The notes under the pieces: generated by a model
What the model was told of the DNA's origin: nothing
What the model saw: the letters and a program-made list of their open reading frames with translations, nothing else
Databases searched by the model: none
In this document: one piece after another, positions 12,353 to 26,300 of the stretch
Position numbering within the stretch: the first letter of the stretch is position 1
Layout: every line of letters starts with the position of its first letter
Source of the DNA: Pelodera strongyloides
Lineage: Eukaryota > Nematoda > Chromadorea > Rhabditida > Rhabditidae
Length of the DNA stretch: 64,000 bases
Assembly (NCBI GenBank): GCA_036852015.1
Contig: JAANDG010000154.1
Span: forward strand, 62,001-126,000
Reading direction: 5' to 3'
Position numbers and translations under genes: made by a program

Positions 12353-15300
12353 GAAGTTAACAAATTAATCGGATTTCCGATGCGATACGATCAAATAATT
12401 ATGTTTATCTTTAGACAATGAATGAGTAGATGTAGTAAAAGCGAATTCAAAAATAATTGCTGATCATAAGAAGGACGCTCAATTTAAAAAAAAGATGAGC
12501 TTGCAGTAACTAGCATATTCCGGCTTGCAAAAGGCGGGTTGGTATCGATAATTGATCGGATCCGACCTAGTTCTTCATTTATGATTAAGTATTTTCACTG
12601 TTCGTGGACGATAATCATTCCACTAATCATAAAATTGAATGACTTACGTTAAGCAGCTGGTTGACGTGGGGTTCGGCAACTGAAATGGATACATATAGTC
12701 CAAAGCAAAAAAAAACAGTGCTAGCCCTATTCGCGTCATAAGCTAACGGAATGATACTGGGAACGAAAACAGAAAGCGGAAGCTACATGGACACAATACA
12801 CAGACATTCCAAGAGATACATTGAAACATAAAGACAAAGCACACTTAGGGTGACAATTTTTCGATTTGAGAAACTTGGTACCTGGCGGGTAGTATTAAAG
12901 CATACAAGTGGACTACATTTATGAAGCAGAAACTACCAAACACCACCGTGAGCCATATTAGAGCAGATATCGGACGCAGCAAAAGCGTTGTGAAAGGAAG
13001 AACACAGAAACAAAGTGACTTCAGGGAAACACATTTACTTTTTATTTTCTTCAAGTATGTCATACGCGAGAATAGTATTAAGAATTAAGACCAGTTTGGC
13101 AGGAGGCATTCGGATTCAGTACTCGAAGCGTCGCTTCCGGCTTTCATACTGTCGGTCGGTGCACGGGCTCGCATCACGTCACCTTGAAAAAGGGATATAT
13201 AAGGATATATTATAAAAATCTTTAAGGAAATATTGGCGCACTGATTACTTTGGACTATGGATATGCCGTGGACAATTCCCACTAATATGCCTGGAACACT
13301 AATATGCCGGGAATTTGACCCTCCACCTTGATACTGCATACTGGGTCATATTTTGGACGAGTGGCTAGAGAAGAGAAGTTTGCAGGAGAATTACATTCCG
13401 AAAAGTGGAATGAATAGCCTTTTCCGTGCTGTTTTTCACGCATTAAATGTATCGTGCACAGAATGCGTGACTTTTGTTTCTGCGAATATTGGCGCTTGTT
13501 AGGGTTTTCTTCGAAAATGACTGCGGGTGAAACCCATGTGGAGATGGAGAAGTTTTTTGTTCACGGATTTGGAGTCAGCATAATAAGATGGAGAATATCA
13601 TAATGAAGTAGTTTACCTGTTTCACGCTTCCACAGTGTGTCACGGAGAAGAGATGTCTGTCCAGAGAACTTCCACCACCGATACCATACACTTATGGCTA
13701 GGCTAAAAGAGAGTACCGTGTGAGGTTATTAGGTTAGGTAGACTCGTAGGAAGTGAAGAATTCGTGGACACGCGCCAAATACACAATTCCTGGATTCAAA
13801 TGAATTTACGTTTCTTTAGGAAGGTTTGCGTAGACTGGTAAACTGACAATATTGTTAAACAATATACGACTGTGTACGCTCACCACTTGCGATACGAACA
13901 ACCTTGTTTTTTCAGATACGAACATCCTTGTTGGTATTCAAAATAGGGATTCGACACAACACGAACTCCATCGACACGCAAAGTCTTGCGAGGGCTTGGA
14001 ACTGACAGGGAAACACCAGCAATGACAACAATATCGAACCTGCAACGAATAATGTGTAAATGAACTGTTTTCACGGGAGAAGCGGGCATAACACAACCTC
14101 GTCGGTGGTGTGGAGCAAGTGCATTACGGAATCAGGTTGCGTTCGGAATACCTTTTTCATTACAAGCGTTATTACGTTTTGAATAGGGTATTATTAGAAA
14201 TTACGTGTTGGTTGTCTCGTCATCAAAAGTCTTATTGTATGTGTGACGCTAGTAACGAAATTAGAAAGGAGATTAAATGCATAAAAATAGCAACTTTAAG
14301 TCAAATTTACCTGTTACTCGATAACAGAGATGCGAGATGTCTCGTATAGAAACAGCCACCACCGATACCACATATCGACGCTAAACGACATAAATACACT
14401 CTTTTTCCAACAAGACGGAGTTCTTCGCATGCAGATACGTACACTTGAGGTTCACAAGGTTCGGTTAACATTATAATTATTAGAACAAAATAGGAAGGCA
14501 CGTTGTTTTAAATAGATTTATTTAAGCATGGTGGTGGAAGTATGCCACAATAAGCTTGAGGAAGAAGACAAATTGTTCAACAGAAAGCCAGAACGCACCG
14601 ATGCATCCTACCCTCTTTTTTTCAATGGTTATTGGACCAAGGTGCGCTCTGCCAGATTCGTATGTAGAGCGTTGAACATATTCTGGAGCTCCACAGGAGC
14701 ATGCTAAAAATCGTAGGGATAAGAGGCTGGCAGGTTGATAAGGAGCATATCTTTGTGGAGCATAATAATTCAAGTACCATTTTTCATTTTACAACAATAC
14801 TCGCAACCTGTAACGTAGTAGAATTTTAGTTACTCAACATACATTGTGTTTCACTCTCCTGAAGTTGCCTTTTGAGCGTTTTGAGGACCTTCGTTTGCGA
14901 TCCACATCAACTCTTGACAAGAAAAACTATGCAGGAGACTATATTGCAAAACAATATTGCAAAACAGAACAAATTGCAAAACCGGAAGAAGCAGCCAACT
15001 TGTCATCACGAAAGGTCCTGAAACACATTTGAAAGAAACTAAACATTTATCAGTTCAAAAAAAAAAGCATTTCTCCAAAATCATCCTCGGCCGCTTGAGC
15101 GAGGTGATCAGTAGTAAGAAACTTGTAGTTTGTATACCTAAATTTGGCGATCAATTATGCTTGGCATAATTCCAAAAAATTAATTGTTTGTCCCGCGACG
15201 AATTTTCGTCAATGGCACCGGAGAGGCAATTGCATGGTGTGCACGACCCGTCTTAGATAACTGCATTTGCATATCCATCGAAAATCATTGTTCTTCATGT

Positions 15301-16178
15301 TTTTTTTTCCAAGCATATATGAAAAAAAATTTATATCTTTGAAGCTAGATGATATTTTGTAATTTCTCCTGAATTTTTTCCTCCATTTTGGGAGCAGCTA
15401 TTTCATATATTTTCATAGAATAGAATACCCATTCTAGAAATTTGCTTCTCCGTCGTTGTATTGTTTCTGACATTTTCAGCATATTCATATGAATATAACA
15501 TAGACAAATATAAGTTGAGTATAAACATTGCAAGACCCAACACCGAAGTGAGGGGTCTTTATGTTTGTGTGGTATTTGTATTGTGATATAATGTGATGTA
15601 ACATAGACTATGACATTGAAACTCGTTTACCGTTGTAATACGTACGGTACATTTAGCGATACGTAACAATGTACAAGGAATGAATTAGGTAATAAGCGAG
15701 AGCGAAGTGAGAGTTATTTGATTGCTACGATTACTGTAGAATGCAAGTACGCTCGACAAACAGTGATGGTGAAAGTGGGATGGCACAACAATGGCGGATG
15801 AGAACGTCATTAAGAAATGGTTGTTATGGATATCCGATTAAAGCAAATTAATTAATTCATTGGGACGTACTCTATCTTCCCCTAAACAAGTATACTGGAT
15901 CAAGCACAACATAAATATACCATCAAACACGGAAAATATTTAGAAGGGAGACATTCTTTCGCTTAGGATGTACATAACTATCTTTTTTCCTCGTTTCTCG
16001 ATAATGGTTCCGAGACTGACTCCGCACTGAAATAAACTTTGTAATTATTTCATAAAGTACGTTTAATAGGTAAACATTTTAACGACACTATCATGAGACA
16101 TTACTACGATTGTTCTTAATATTTTCTTCCATTGATTTACGTCTGTCCGGAATTCCTTGCTTAATTACTGCTTTTCAG
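12353..16178. other. Long gene-poor stretch
   Basis: Only weak candidates are present. A minus-strand exon-like piece at about 13194-13085 has a CAAG acceptor and codes SDASSTESE before a stop, but has no partner exons. A loosely repeated CCACCACCGATACCA motif sits near 13670 and 14352. A 62-codon plus-strand frame at 14844-15032 contains GCAAAACA-type tandem repeats and is probably not a gene. Nothing firmer is seen. Confidence 0.4.
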
Positions 16179-16180
16179 GG

Positions 16181-16624
16181 ATGAGCGATTGTACGGACAT
16201 ATCGTGGATGTTGCGTCTACTTACGCGAGTCCGATTGGAGGAAGATCATCTCATTCGATTGCGTCGACTTCTGAAGCGACGTTTCAGTGCAACGAATATC
16301 GACATAGGTATTGTTTTTTGTTAGTCTATGCTTCAGCAACCCGTATGAACATCTATTTGAATATCTGCAATTTAGGTGACGTTCGGACTGCTGACTACAA
16401 TGACCAGAAGAGAAGTCATTTTTACCAACTCCTCCGCGTGCGTGATGTTCGGCGGCGGCAAACAAGGACTTACACCACCATGCTGATCTATGCAAACCAA
16501 CAAAGGTATTGTTTTTCGTGTCTTCGTCATCAGTGCGATTTATTTGTCCTCTTATTTAAATAAACTGTTTAGGCATGGTACTGCTGGGCTGCTTTCTACG
16601 ACTGCTGGAACGGCTGTCTTCTAA
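16181..16624 (+). CDS. Possible small three-exon gene, unknown product
   Basis: Exons 16181-16307, 16376-16505 and 16573-16624 join in phase to 102 aa. Each intron starts GTATTG and ends TTTAG, and TTTTCAG lies two bases before the ATG. The product is rich in Arg, Leu and Tyr (MSDCTDISWMLRLL, later YQLLRVRDVRRRQTRTYTTM). There is no signal peptide, membrane segment or family I recognise. A 92-codon antisense frame overlaps it, so coding is not certain. The short last exon runs into the palindromic repeat region that follows. Confidence 0.38.
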
Positions 16625-16638
16625 CTGGGCTTGGCCCA

Positions 16639-16760
16639 GAACATGGAAGTTGACAGGACCTCTGGCCCTTCGACCGCTAGCGGTCGAAGAACGTGGAAGT
16701 TGACAGGACCTCTGGCCCTTCGACCGCTAGCGGTCGAAGGGCCAGAGGTCCTGTCAACTT
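16639..16760. repeat. 50-bp direct repeat ending in a 64-bp perfect palindrome
   Basis: Two 50-bp units (16639-16688, 16689-16738) differ at one visible base (GAACATGG against GAACGTGG). Each contains the palindrome CGACCGCTAGCGGTCG. The second is extended so that 16697-16760 is a loopless perfect palindrome of 64 bp centred on GCTAGC. Confidence 0.9.
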
Positions 16761-17387
16761 TGTGGTGCTCTTCTACGCTGTCTGATCCACGTGGGCGATG
16801 TTTGAAAGCTTGCGGGTGTGTTCACTCTTCGTTCTAAGCAACTCAACTAACTAAGGTATTGTTTTTGTGTTATTTGTATGGTATGTTTGAGTATTTATTT
16901 AAATCATCTCTCCAGGTGATTGGACTTACTCGGTGTGGATTTTTAATGGGTTAGGGGGGGCGCGTGTTTTACTGTAAATTTCAATTTTCAACTTTCTGCC
17001 GGAATGGGCGACATGGAAGCCTGCTAGCGCTTGCAGTTGGTGGGAGAGGTCCCTGTTTCGACCCCACCCGACGACTAACTGTTTTGAAAGAAATATTATG
17101 TTCCGAAAACCTTATTTGTTTATTCCATAAAAGAGTACGTCGACCAACATAGATAATAGTATTCACACATCTTTATGCGTAGTATTAAAACCAACATTTT
17201 TTTCGAAAATCGAAAAGCAAACTTGGCAAGATCACAAAAGAAAGTCATACACACGTCGTAAGCACACATAAAATGGACTACGGTCATAAAGCATAGAAAC
17301 GTGAGAACTAATTGAAATAACTAAAAGAGGCTAATATGTGCTATTGCAAACCAGACAAAAGACAATGGAAGGGCGTATACAAATACA
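16761..17387. other. Stretch without a supported gene
   Basis: A further CTAAGGTATTGTTTTT donor-like site near 16850 and a CTCCAG acceptor near 16915 echo the introns of 16181-16624, but no coherent frame follows. The rest shows nothing clear. Confidence 0.3.
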
Positions 17388-20300
17388 TCAGGGTTTTTTC
17401 CTGAATAAGTCGAGGTCTGAGTCAGACGAGTCGTCGAACAGTTTTCTTGTGGTTTTTTGGGGAACGCTTCGTGGCTTCACGGATGACTTCGATGCAACTG
17501 ACCGGTCTGGAAACGAAAAACATTAGGCAATAAGAAAGATGTTGCCTTTGCTATAGGGGCAGTCGTCAACTTCAACTAGTTTTTATTGTTCGGAAACGGG
17601 GATGGGTTGCCGACAGAAACACCGTATAGTTTTTTGTGAACAACAAATATTACCAGGAATGTGTCGCAGGAAATGACTGACGGTTTGTTTTTTCAATTAT
17701 TTACTGATTTATTTCTTAAACACGTATGTATGGCAGCTAAGTGCACCAGCTACACATAAAAAGAACATGAAGGCTCGTGACAACCGAGACGCACACGCCA
17801 TAGTTAAATATATAGTTTGATAAGATAATTATTACCTCCTGCATTTTTCGGTGCTGGTGGCTTGGTTGGGTCATTCTTGGAAGACGTGATCGTTTCTGGA
17901 CGAACGTAGACAGCCTTCTTGACAACTATATTAGTAGCTTTCTTCCGAAACAGGTCCTCATCGCTGCTGTCCGATTCAAACAGCGATTTTGTTTTTGGAA
18001 CAGGCTCAGCTGTCTGAAAAAAAGCCGTCGTCAATATGGACGTTTTTGGTTGAAGAGTTACGTCTCATAACAGGCTGGTAAATGATAAAGTTATTTAACA
18101 ATAAACCGTTTCATTTGCATTCAACTGCCTAGATCTCTTCAATTGCTAAATAACCGATTTTGTCGTTAGTAAAAATAAAATAAAAATATTCTGTGAATAA
18201 ATTCCTTGCAACTTTTGAACAACGTTGCTAGGATCTACTACAGGTAAGACGAGCTTAATATGCATCGGACATCGGACAAAATAAAGATTTTTAACGAGAA
18301 ATTTTACCAGAAATTGGACAATAATCCAGAACTTAAAAAAAATGTGAAACCTTGTTTGTTGTAGAGGACATAGGCGACGAAGAACGTTTCTCTGACAATT
18401 CTGTTGAATTACTCGTCTTTCTCTGCACATTGACAGTTTCAGTGTGCGCAGTCAATGGCCTTAAGGAAAATGGTAGCAAGGGTAACAAGTCTGATTCATA
18501 ATATCAGTACCATCCATGTCTCTTACCATAGGTGCAATATACTGTATGAATCAGGAAATTACTCCCTTTCGGTGTTCCTGTCTGGAAAATATGGTCAAGT
18601 AAACAAAAAGGAAATTTACCCCGGATTTAGCTTGTTTGCCGATAATTTTCTCTCCAATTCTTCAGTGCTGATTGCTGATCTGGAACATAAAAGCAATTAA
18701 CGAGTGTAGTCGGATTATGAACTAATGTTATTAAGAAGTTCTGCGAGACTCCATATGCACGTTCATGAGTCTAGATGGGAGCAAGTAATACCTTACCTTG
18801 GTCGCGTTGACGCAGTGCGCGTACTAGTTCTCCAACTGGGTCCTGGCTTTGTTGGAACATTTTCGGAATCTGATGATTCTGACATTCGCAACGCAGATTT
18901 TGATGGTGGTCTTCGAGCAGGCCCTCTGACACGACCCTACAATAACACATGAACTATGCGTACACAAATATTGTCGTTATATTATGCAGGAGACAAACCA
19001 ATCGAGTGCACTTTTGCGCAGGCGTTGCGAAGCAACAGTAAAAGTTCTTAATAAACATGTGTCATATGAAATATCTTTCTTCCGTGAAAAAAACAGGCTA
19101 ATAAACAGTCTGTACCTTTGTGAAAAGAATATTAAAAAAAAACACCTTTGTGACGGAGTGTAGCAGTTGGGGATTATTATCAAACAAATTAGATTCCTTC
19201 GTTGACTGAAAGAATTGAACATATATTACACTCTTTATTTAGAAAAAAAAACGCCATCACAATGCGGTTACTTTGCTCTTTGTTTTCCAGCAATTAGCTT
19301 TTATACTATCCAACGTGTTTTTATTTATGGGTACAAACCGAAGAACAACCTTAGGTTTCATCATAGGTTTGATTAAAGACGATCGTTTAATTCACAAAAA
19401 AAAATACAAATATAGGAAACTCGTGTTCGTTTTCAAATTACCTTTTCACTCTCTGAACTGCACATACTAGTCTTGCGTAGCGGTGGTACAGTTGTGGGCG
19501 TCGTATTTGGAAGTTCGTCATTGACACTCTTTGTCCTATGGAGCCCCTGAAATAGACATGAGTCGCGACTCTGAAGGCTAATAAGAGATGTATTACAGAC
19601 GATGGTAAAGTGCCGCAACGAAGAACGCATGGATCTTGTTCAGTATGTACAGACTAGAACACTTGGTGCATTATGTGGCAAAAGGTAAACAGATCCTTAC
19701 CACAATAGGCGGCGGCTTTGATAGGGTGGCATTCAGTTTGTTGGCAAAAGACGAATTGAGCTTTCCCCGAACGCTCATTTCGTCAGAATCGGATCCTTCC
19801 GCGGAAAGCGATGAATATGATTGTTGTTGTTTCCTAAACAAATATTAAGTAAAACGCTCAGATCTATACAGAGGGACAAATTTAGAACACAAATCTTGGA
19901 AACATATCAGGAAATTGTAGAAAAGTACCAACCCAAACTCGGCAGGCAGCTCAGGGGGTTGATCCCATCCACTATCAAATGTTTCAGAGAGTGGATTTTC
20001 CGTCGGTTCTTCTGCAAATGCAGCAAAATATGATATCGTACATGTAAATTTGCTTTGCTGCCAACCCTGTTATCTCTGGTCATCAACCACGCGCCCAGCA
20101 GCGATAGCCCCCCCCCCCTCTTTTTTTGGTGCACTGCGCCGTGATTGAGATTTGGGGTTCGTTGCGCGTGCACTCGAATTTGAGTGAACGTAGATGTAGA
20201 ATCACAATCTGTTCGAGCAACACATAAATTGGTAGGAAAGGGACTCACGTAAATGTACTTTGCTGTTGTTGCTTAGAACCGCTGACGCCGAATCCACGCT

Positions 20301-23300
20301 AGATTCTTCCTTTGATTTTTCCTGTAGTATGGAGTAATGACGGTCGGAATCCTCTGGGACTTCTGAATGGGGACAATGCCCTGTTTCGTCAGTACTTGCG
20401 GAGGGTGGTTCAACGAGCTCTGGGGAAACAAGAGAGCGGCTTGCTTCCTCTGTAGTTCGAATAACGGATACGGATTCAGTAGCTGGATTTTGTTCTTCCT
20501 CTCGACTGTTTTGAGACTCAGCTGTGTTAAGAACTTGACGGGACACTTGACCTCCAGGGGGATCTCCAGAAAAGGAAGGGGGTGAAACTTCTTCTGCTTC
20601 AGAAGTCTTCGGAGACTCAGAGTCACATTCGAGGCCTTTTTGTTCAAAATGATCACGAACTGGCGAGGTTGGAACTTCCAATGGTTTCTCAATAAGTGAT
20701 GTTGTTGCAACGACTTCTGAGACGACCTTGTGTTCTGGTGCAACTGACTCGGAAGCGACTGACGATCCGTCCGCAGCTTTACTTTCAGACTTCGGAGGAT
20801 TGGGCAATTGAGAAGTCGTCGGAGAAGAAACTGTTTTCTTTATCGGTGCATAGTCCTCCTTTACTTGAAGCGCTGTTTTCGGTGCCGCTACAGATTTATT
20901 TCCAGCGGATCTCTGAAAATGCGAAAATAATTACAAAAGCATAGTTTTACAAACAAAAGGTATTTCATTTTCGTTCGACCAATGACCAACTTTACCTTAA
21001 ATAGGTCTTCGAGGTCGCTACTTTCACTGTCAAACAGACTTTTCTTCTCCGGAACAGATTTGCCGATTTCGACTTGTTGCGATCCCTAAAAATACAAGCA
21101 ATTATTTATACGCTGCACACGTGAGGTGAGCAAGGATCGAGGCCAATATACTGGCTACAATAGGACGGTAAAGAAAGTAAAAGATACTAGCAACGAAAGG
21201 AAAAAACCTGAGGCTCCTTCTCAGATGTTGTAAGCCTCTTTGGCTTCTTTTCTTCTAGAGGAGCACTGGATGTTGCAGATTTCTGAAAGGAACAGAATAA
21301 TATAATTGCAGCACTTCGCGCTGGGAGTTCAACTAATAGGAGTAGTGGGCATTTACTAAAATTACAGTATGTTGTTCTTTACATCCCCATATTTGGAGTC
21401 TCGGTAACTAGTTAAAACATATGCATGCATGCCTCGAACAAAATTTTGTTCAAAGATCCTTTTTGTTTAAATGGGGAGCAAAAGCAAAAACATGACTGAA
21501 ATTGACTGTGCACGCTAATACCATGGCGCCTACGAAATAAAATAATGGATCAGCCAAGGGCTATTTTGCTGGCGAAAAATTTCAAATTTAATCTCAGCAC
21601 CAGTTTCTTTTATTGAAAACGAGGACAAATTAAATTCAGAGTGTAATACAACATGTTTACTTCAATTTAACTATTGTTGAGTTCCAAATATATGCACTAC
21701 TACATGGTAAGATACAAGGTAAGCTACCTGAAATAGTTCCCGAAAGCTAAGTAATTCAACGGCGCAACTACTAAGTCTTATGCATATTTTTGAACACACC
21801 TTTCTACACAGGATCAACAAGCTAGCAGCTGCAGATAGATCAGTAACTGTTAAGTAGAAATGTGAAGCTTACAGTGATAAATGAAATCTGATCTGCTGTT
21901 TTTGAAATGACTGAAAACAGAGAACGCGAGGAAGGGAGCAAAAACTTGGCTAACGAAGAATTCCCTCCTATTAATTCAATGTACTATAACTCATAGCATG
22001 GTACATTTGTAATAGACCACAGAACACAATAAACACAGAGTCGAACAACTGGGTATTTTTGGCTCATGGTCAGTATCACAAAAACACAATTTCAGTTTCA
22101 GCTACTATCATCATGATACAAATAAAAGGAGCAGCGAAAAAACTTTTCTTCAGTTAAAAAAATGCGGCTACTCTTAAAATATTTTCCGATGATCCTTGGG
22201 GAATCAATATTAGGACAGCGCAGAGTTGAGTTTAATGGAGTCTCTTTCTTTGAGTAAGCGGGGGCGAGGGATTGGGGGTCAGTAAAATGAGGTTGGGTGA
22301 AAGTAATGTCACTGCTGACAGACGGTTAATTGGAATGATATTCAGTTGAATTATGATGGAGATTGCTTCTATTCTATATGATATATCTACTATTATATTC
22401 TCAATAAAAGAACAAATTCGATAGTGCTTTCGGGTACATTAGCTGTCACTAACGCCGATGTAAAATAGTACGCACTTTTTAAACAATTAGAAACAAGGTT
22501 GTGGAACTAAGGGGAAAATGTCTTGTCGGCCGGATTCTGAGCTAAAATTTCACAACCGGGCGGTTTGTTAACGCATAGATTACCAAGGCCGTGCTAAACG
22601 TAAGAAGGTAAGAGTGAAACGGGCGTACATCACAATGACACTTTCGAATGAGTTTATGCTCGAAACAAGTAAGAAGAGAACTTAACAATGATAATTTGTG
22701 CTTTTTACGTCTGACAGCGGCGAGAATAGGAACCTCCCACGTATTAAATATATATCGAGACCGGGATTAGGTAAATCTCAGAGCACTGAGTAAATCAAAC
22801 AGGCAGTTAATGCAAAGAGTATGTGTAATGCATTAGAGGTCAATTAAAATCATGTTCAAGCCCGCAAAACAAGTATCAAAAAGCAGCAAAACTAGCTGGC
22901 AAATTCCTCACTATGTTCATCGAAAGAATAACCAATTAACTCTACCATTTATCTACACTTATTTAATAAGAACGGCTTTCGAATGTTGTAAAGCCCATGT
23001 TGTAAACTGTAGGCAGTTGGGCATTAGGCTTTGTGTCATGTTTGATGAGCAGAGAGTCTCCTCAAACGCTTTACACTATGCACTACAATACACGCGAGGA
23101 GCGAAGACAAAGAGCTCACACAACGCAAAACGATGCTCAATATTTTTCTCTTTTCTCGCACACTCTACAATTTCGAATTGAGAAGCTTAATTCAAACACG
23201 GTTGCCTTTAGCTTAAGTATTACACGAAAATTCTGCATAATAATTAAATATTTTCGAATTTCCCTTCGGGAAGGTTTAATACGTACACAAGAAAGAATAT

Positions 23301-26300
23301 ATGTATAAGAACGACAAGCGACTTGATAAATATATCAAATTATCAGTATTTCAAAGGAGGCATTTAGTTCAAAAGCAGCCGCCGGACATAAAGTAACAAC
23401 ACCTGGAGTGCGAAAACACAAGGCAACTTTACCTTGGAACTAGAGAAAAGTTCATCCAAGTCACTGCTATCCGAGTCAAATAGACCTTTCTTCTTAGGAG
23501 CAGATTCAGGCACCTAAACACCAACAAAATTGCTTTGTTTTGTGAAAGTTTTGCGAAAGTTCCTGTGTATGAGTTGCCGAACGGTAGCAGTTACTCTCAC
23601 CTTCTTCGGAGCTGCTGGTGAAACGTTTCCCGAAGCAGAATTTGCCGTTGCACTAAAATAAAACACTGTAGGTATTACACGAAAAAAATTCTGCATAATA
23701 GTTAAAGATTTTCGAATTTCCCTTCGGGAAGGTTTAATACGTACACAAGAACACTGTATCAGACGTAAACCATTGATTCAAAAGGTAAACTCTTAGAATC
23801 TTGGAAAATATGATGCAATACGCACCCCACAGTTCAGGAAAGTACACAACTGCATGAAGAAGTAAATGCGCACATAAACATTTTAATTTTAAAATAAAAC
23901 TAACGTCTGAGGTTTCAACAGAGAGTTAGGTTGATCGGTGCCTTGTTGACCTCTCCGTTCAACTGAAATTTTGGCAGTTGTCGTATTCTTGGATGACAAA
24001 GTGGCGACGTGCACAGGATGTTGAATAGGACGTCGGACAACAGTAAAAAGATCACTATCCGAATCGCTGCCCGAATCAAACAGACTCTTCTTTGGCGCTT
24101 CCGAGATCTAAACACAAGTTGTTGATCGTAACATACATTTATCTCCTCACAACAGCAAAGCGTCGCAGTCACAGGAAAAAAAGACGTTTTCAAATTGCGC
24201 TCACCAGGTATAACTGAGCAGACACATAGAAACACAAACAAAACTATTGCGCCGTTCAATACACGGAATATAACATGGTATACAATGTAGTTAAACCGAC
24301 CTTTCTTGTTTCCTGTGTTTGTTTTCCTACAGCAACTGCAGGAGAGGGATTTTCGTTCTTCAATATACATGTTGAACCATGATCATTATCGGATGCTGTG
24401 TTTGGTAACTCCTGCACGTTCCTTCCAATTGTTCCTTTCGATATGTGTTCGCGACGAATCTCCTTCTCCAATTTGGGCACAGGCTGGATTCCAGACTAAA
24501 CATATGAACGCAGGTCATTTTTTGATGCGAAAATTCCCTGTAATACTGATGAGGTGTTTTGAAACCAAATGGTCCCGCTCATGATGTGCTTGAAAAGACA
24601 GAAACATCAATCACACTAAGAGCCGCTCACACAAGACAAACAAGACAAACCAAGAAAAATTAAATGTGCTCACCTCTTTGATAGACGACTTCTTTAGATT
24701 AGCCTGAGCCTTTTGTATGTCGCCCAATTGTGGAACTTTCCTTACTGGTCCGTTTTCAGAAATCGAAAGCTGAAAACACACACTTCAAAGTATCAGTCAC
24801 TTTCACGGTGACGCGTTGTGCACGCTTTTCGTTTATCATTTGTTTAATCTTTTTACGCGTTCTTTTATCTTGTTTTATATATTCCGATCACAAACACTCT
24901 CAAGCTTACATTTTAATCTTGTTGATAAAACTTGCAGACCACTTCTCTCAATGTCGCTACTAGGTAAAGAATGCTCAACGGTCTAAATAATGTGCTTTGC
25001 ATAGTAAACAAAACAACGGCTCGACGCATCGATATTGGTTTTGAAACTAACCTCTTTTGCGCGTTCCGCGCCCACTTCCTCGATTGAATTCTCCACATCA
25101 ACAACAAGAGAACTTCTGTTCGATACTAAAAATGAGTGAATAACTGGACCTGCTTTTGCAATTTTTTTCTGCGACACATGAGACGGTACGCCTAGGAACC
25201 AGAGAACTTCGCTTCGGTACTAAAAGAGTGGTTAACGGGACCTGTGTGGGTAAAATCGACAAACTTTACCATATAACTAGGGAGTCGATCATTCATTCAA
25301 GCGTAGGAAGGAAATGTTACCAATTTGCTTGTCTCATTCACGAAGTAATAGAACTTACGACTGGGTTTCGTTGAAGGATTCGACCGACTGGATATCGACT
25401 CTTCCAGTGATTTATGTTGCGAAACGACGCGCCTCTAAAATACTTTGCGATTAGGAGATAGGCAAATACTGGAAAAAGATTCACACTATTTCCTAAAGTG
25501 TAACAACATGAAGAAAGAATCCCCAAGAGGTCAATCATATTTTCACTCTTTGCATTTGAAATAAATAATCATACCGCTTCTGTAAATATGTCGTCGTCTT
25601 CACTTTCGGTTTCATCGAGTAAGCGGGAACTGTGCGGAACGTTGAGTGTCTGATTAGGGGAACGTCGTGTGGCTCCATTTGTATCACCCTGAATTTGCAG
25701 CATATCACCACTTGCTCCTAGAGAGCAGATGTTGCAAATAAAGCACTGATTAGACAACTAACACGAGTTGGAGAGCGTTCGATACATAAACTCCACTTAC
25801 GGAGGCGTTAATAACACTTTGTCCGTCTTGAGGTACGCTGGAAACCAATTGGTCGTTTGTGGATTTTGACGTCGCAAACTTTGACATATCTGAAAAGTGA
25901 AAACCACATTGAAAAAAACATGACTCTTTGGAATGAGAAATGAAATAAACAAAATCAAAATGATTTTACAATCGTATAAGCAACACTGCAATTTAGGAAG
26001 TAAGATGATACATAGATGATATTATAAGAACCAGGTAATTACTATTACCACTGTCCGCGAAAAAAAACCAGTATAAACTATACCTGGAACCGGAGGAACA
26101 GCGTTTCTAAGAGAAGGATTAGGCCTTGTGGTTTGTTCATCGGCTGATCCCAACAGTGGTTTCGGAAGTGTTGACGGCTTTGACTCTGTGAGCTCTGAAA
26201 GAATAGTCGTACACACTTATTAGAGTAAGTACAGGGCGGGCATTTCACTAAGTGTTAAAATCAAAGCCGAAAGAAAAACAAGCCTTTAAGGAATGACATA

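Noticed and set aside
14844..15032. 62-codon plus-strand frame
   Set aside because: Part of it is a short tandem repeat of GCAAAACA-type units; it has no acceptor, donor or resemblance.
20273..20743. 156-codon minus-strand open frame
   Set aside because: It overlaps, in another frame, the long WASHC2-type exon (about 20912-20250) whose acidic Ser/Glu-rich frame joins in phase to its neighbours.
24306..24584. Plus-strand frames opposite WASHC2 exons, and their mirror at 32370-32798
   Set aside because: They are antisense shadows that exist twice only because the exons are duplicated in inverted orientation.
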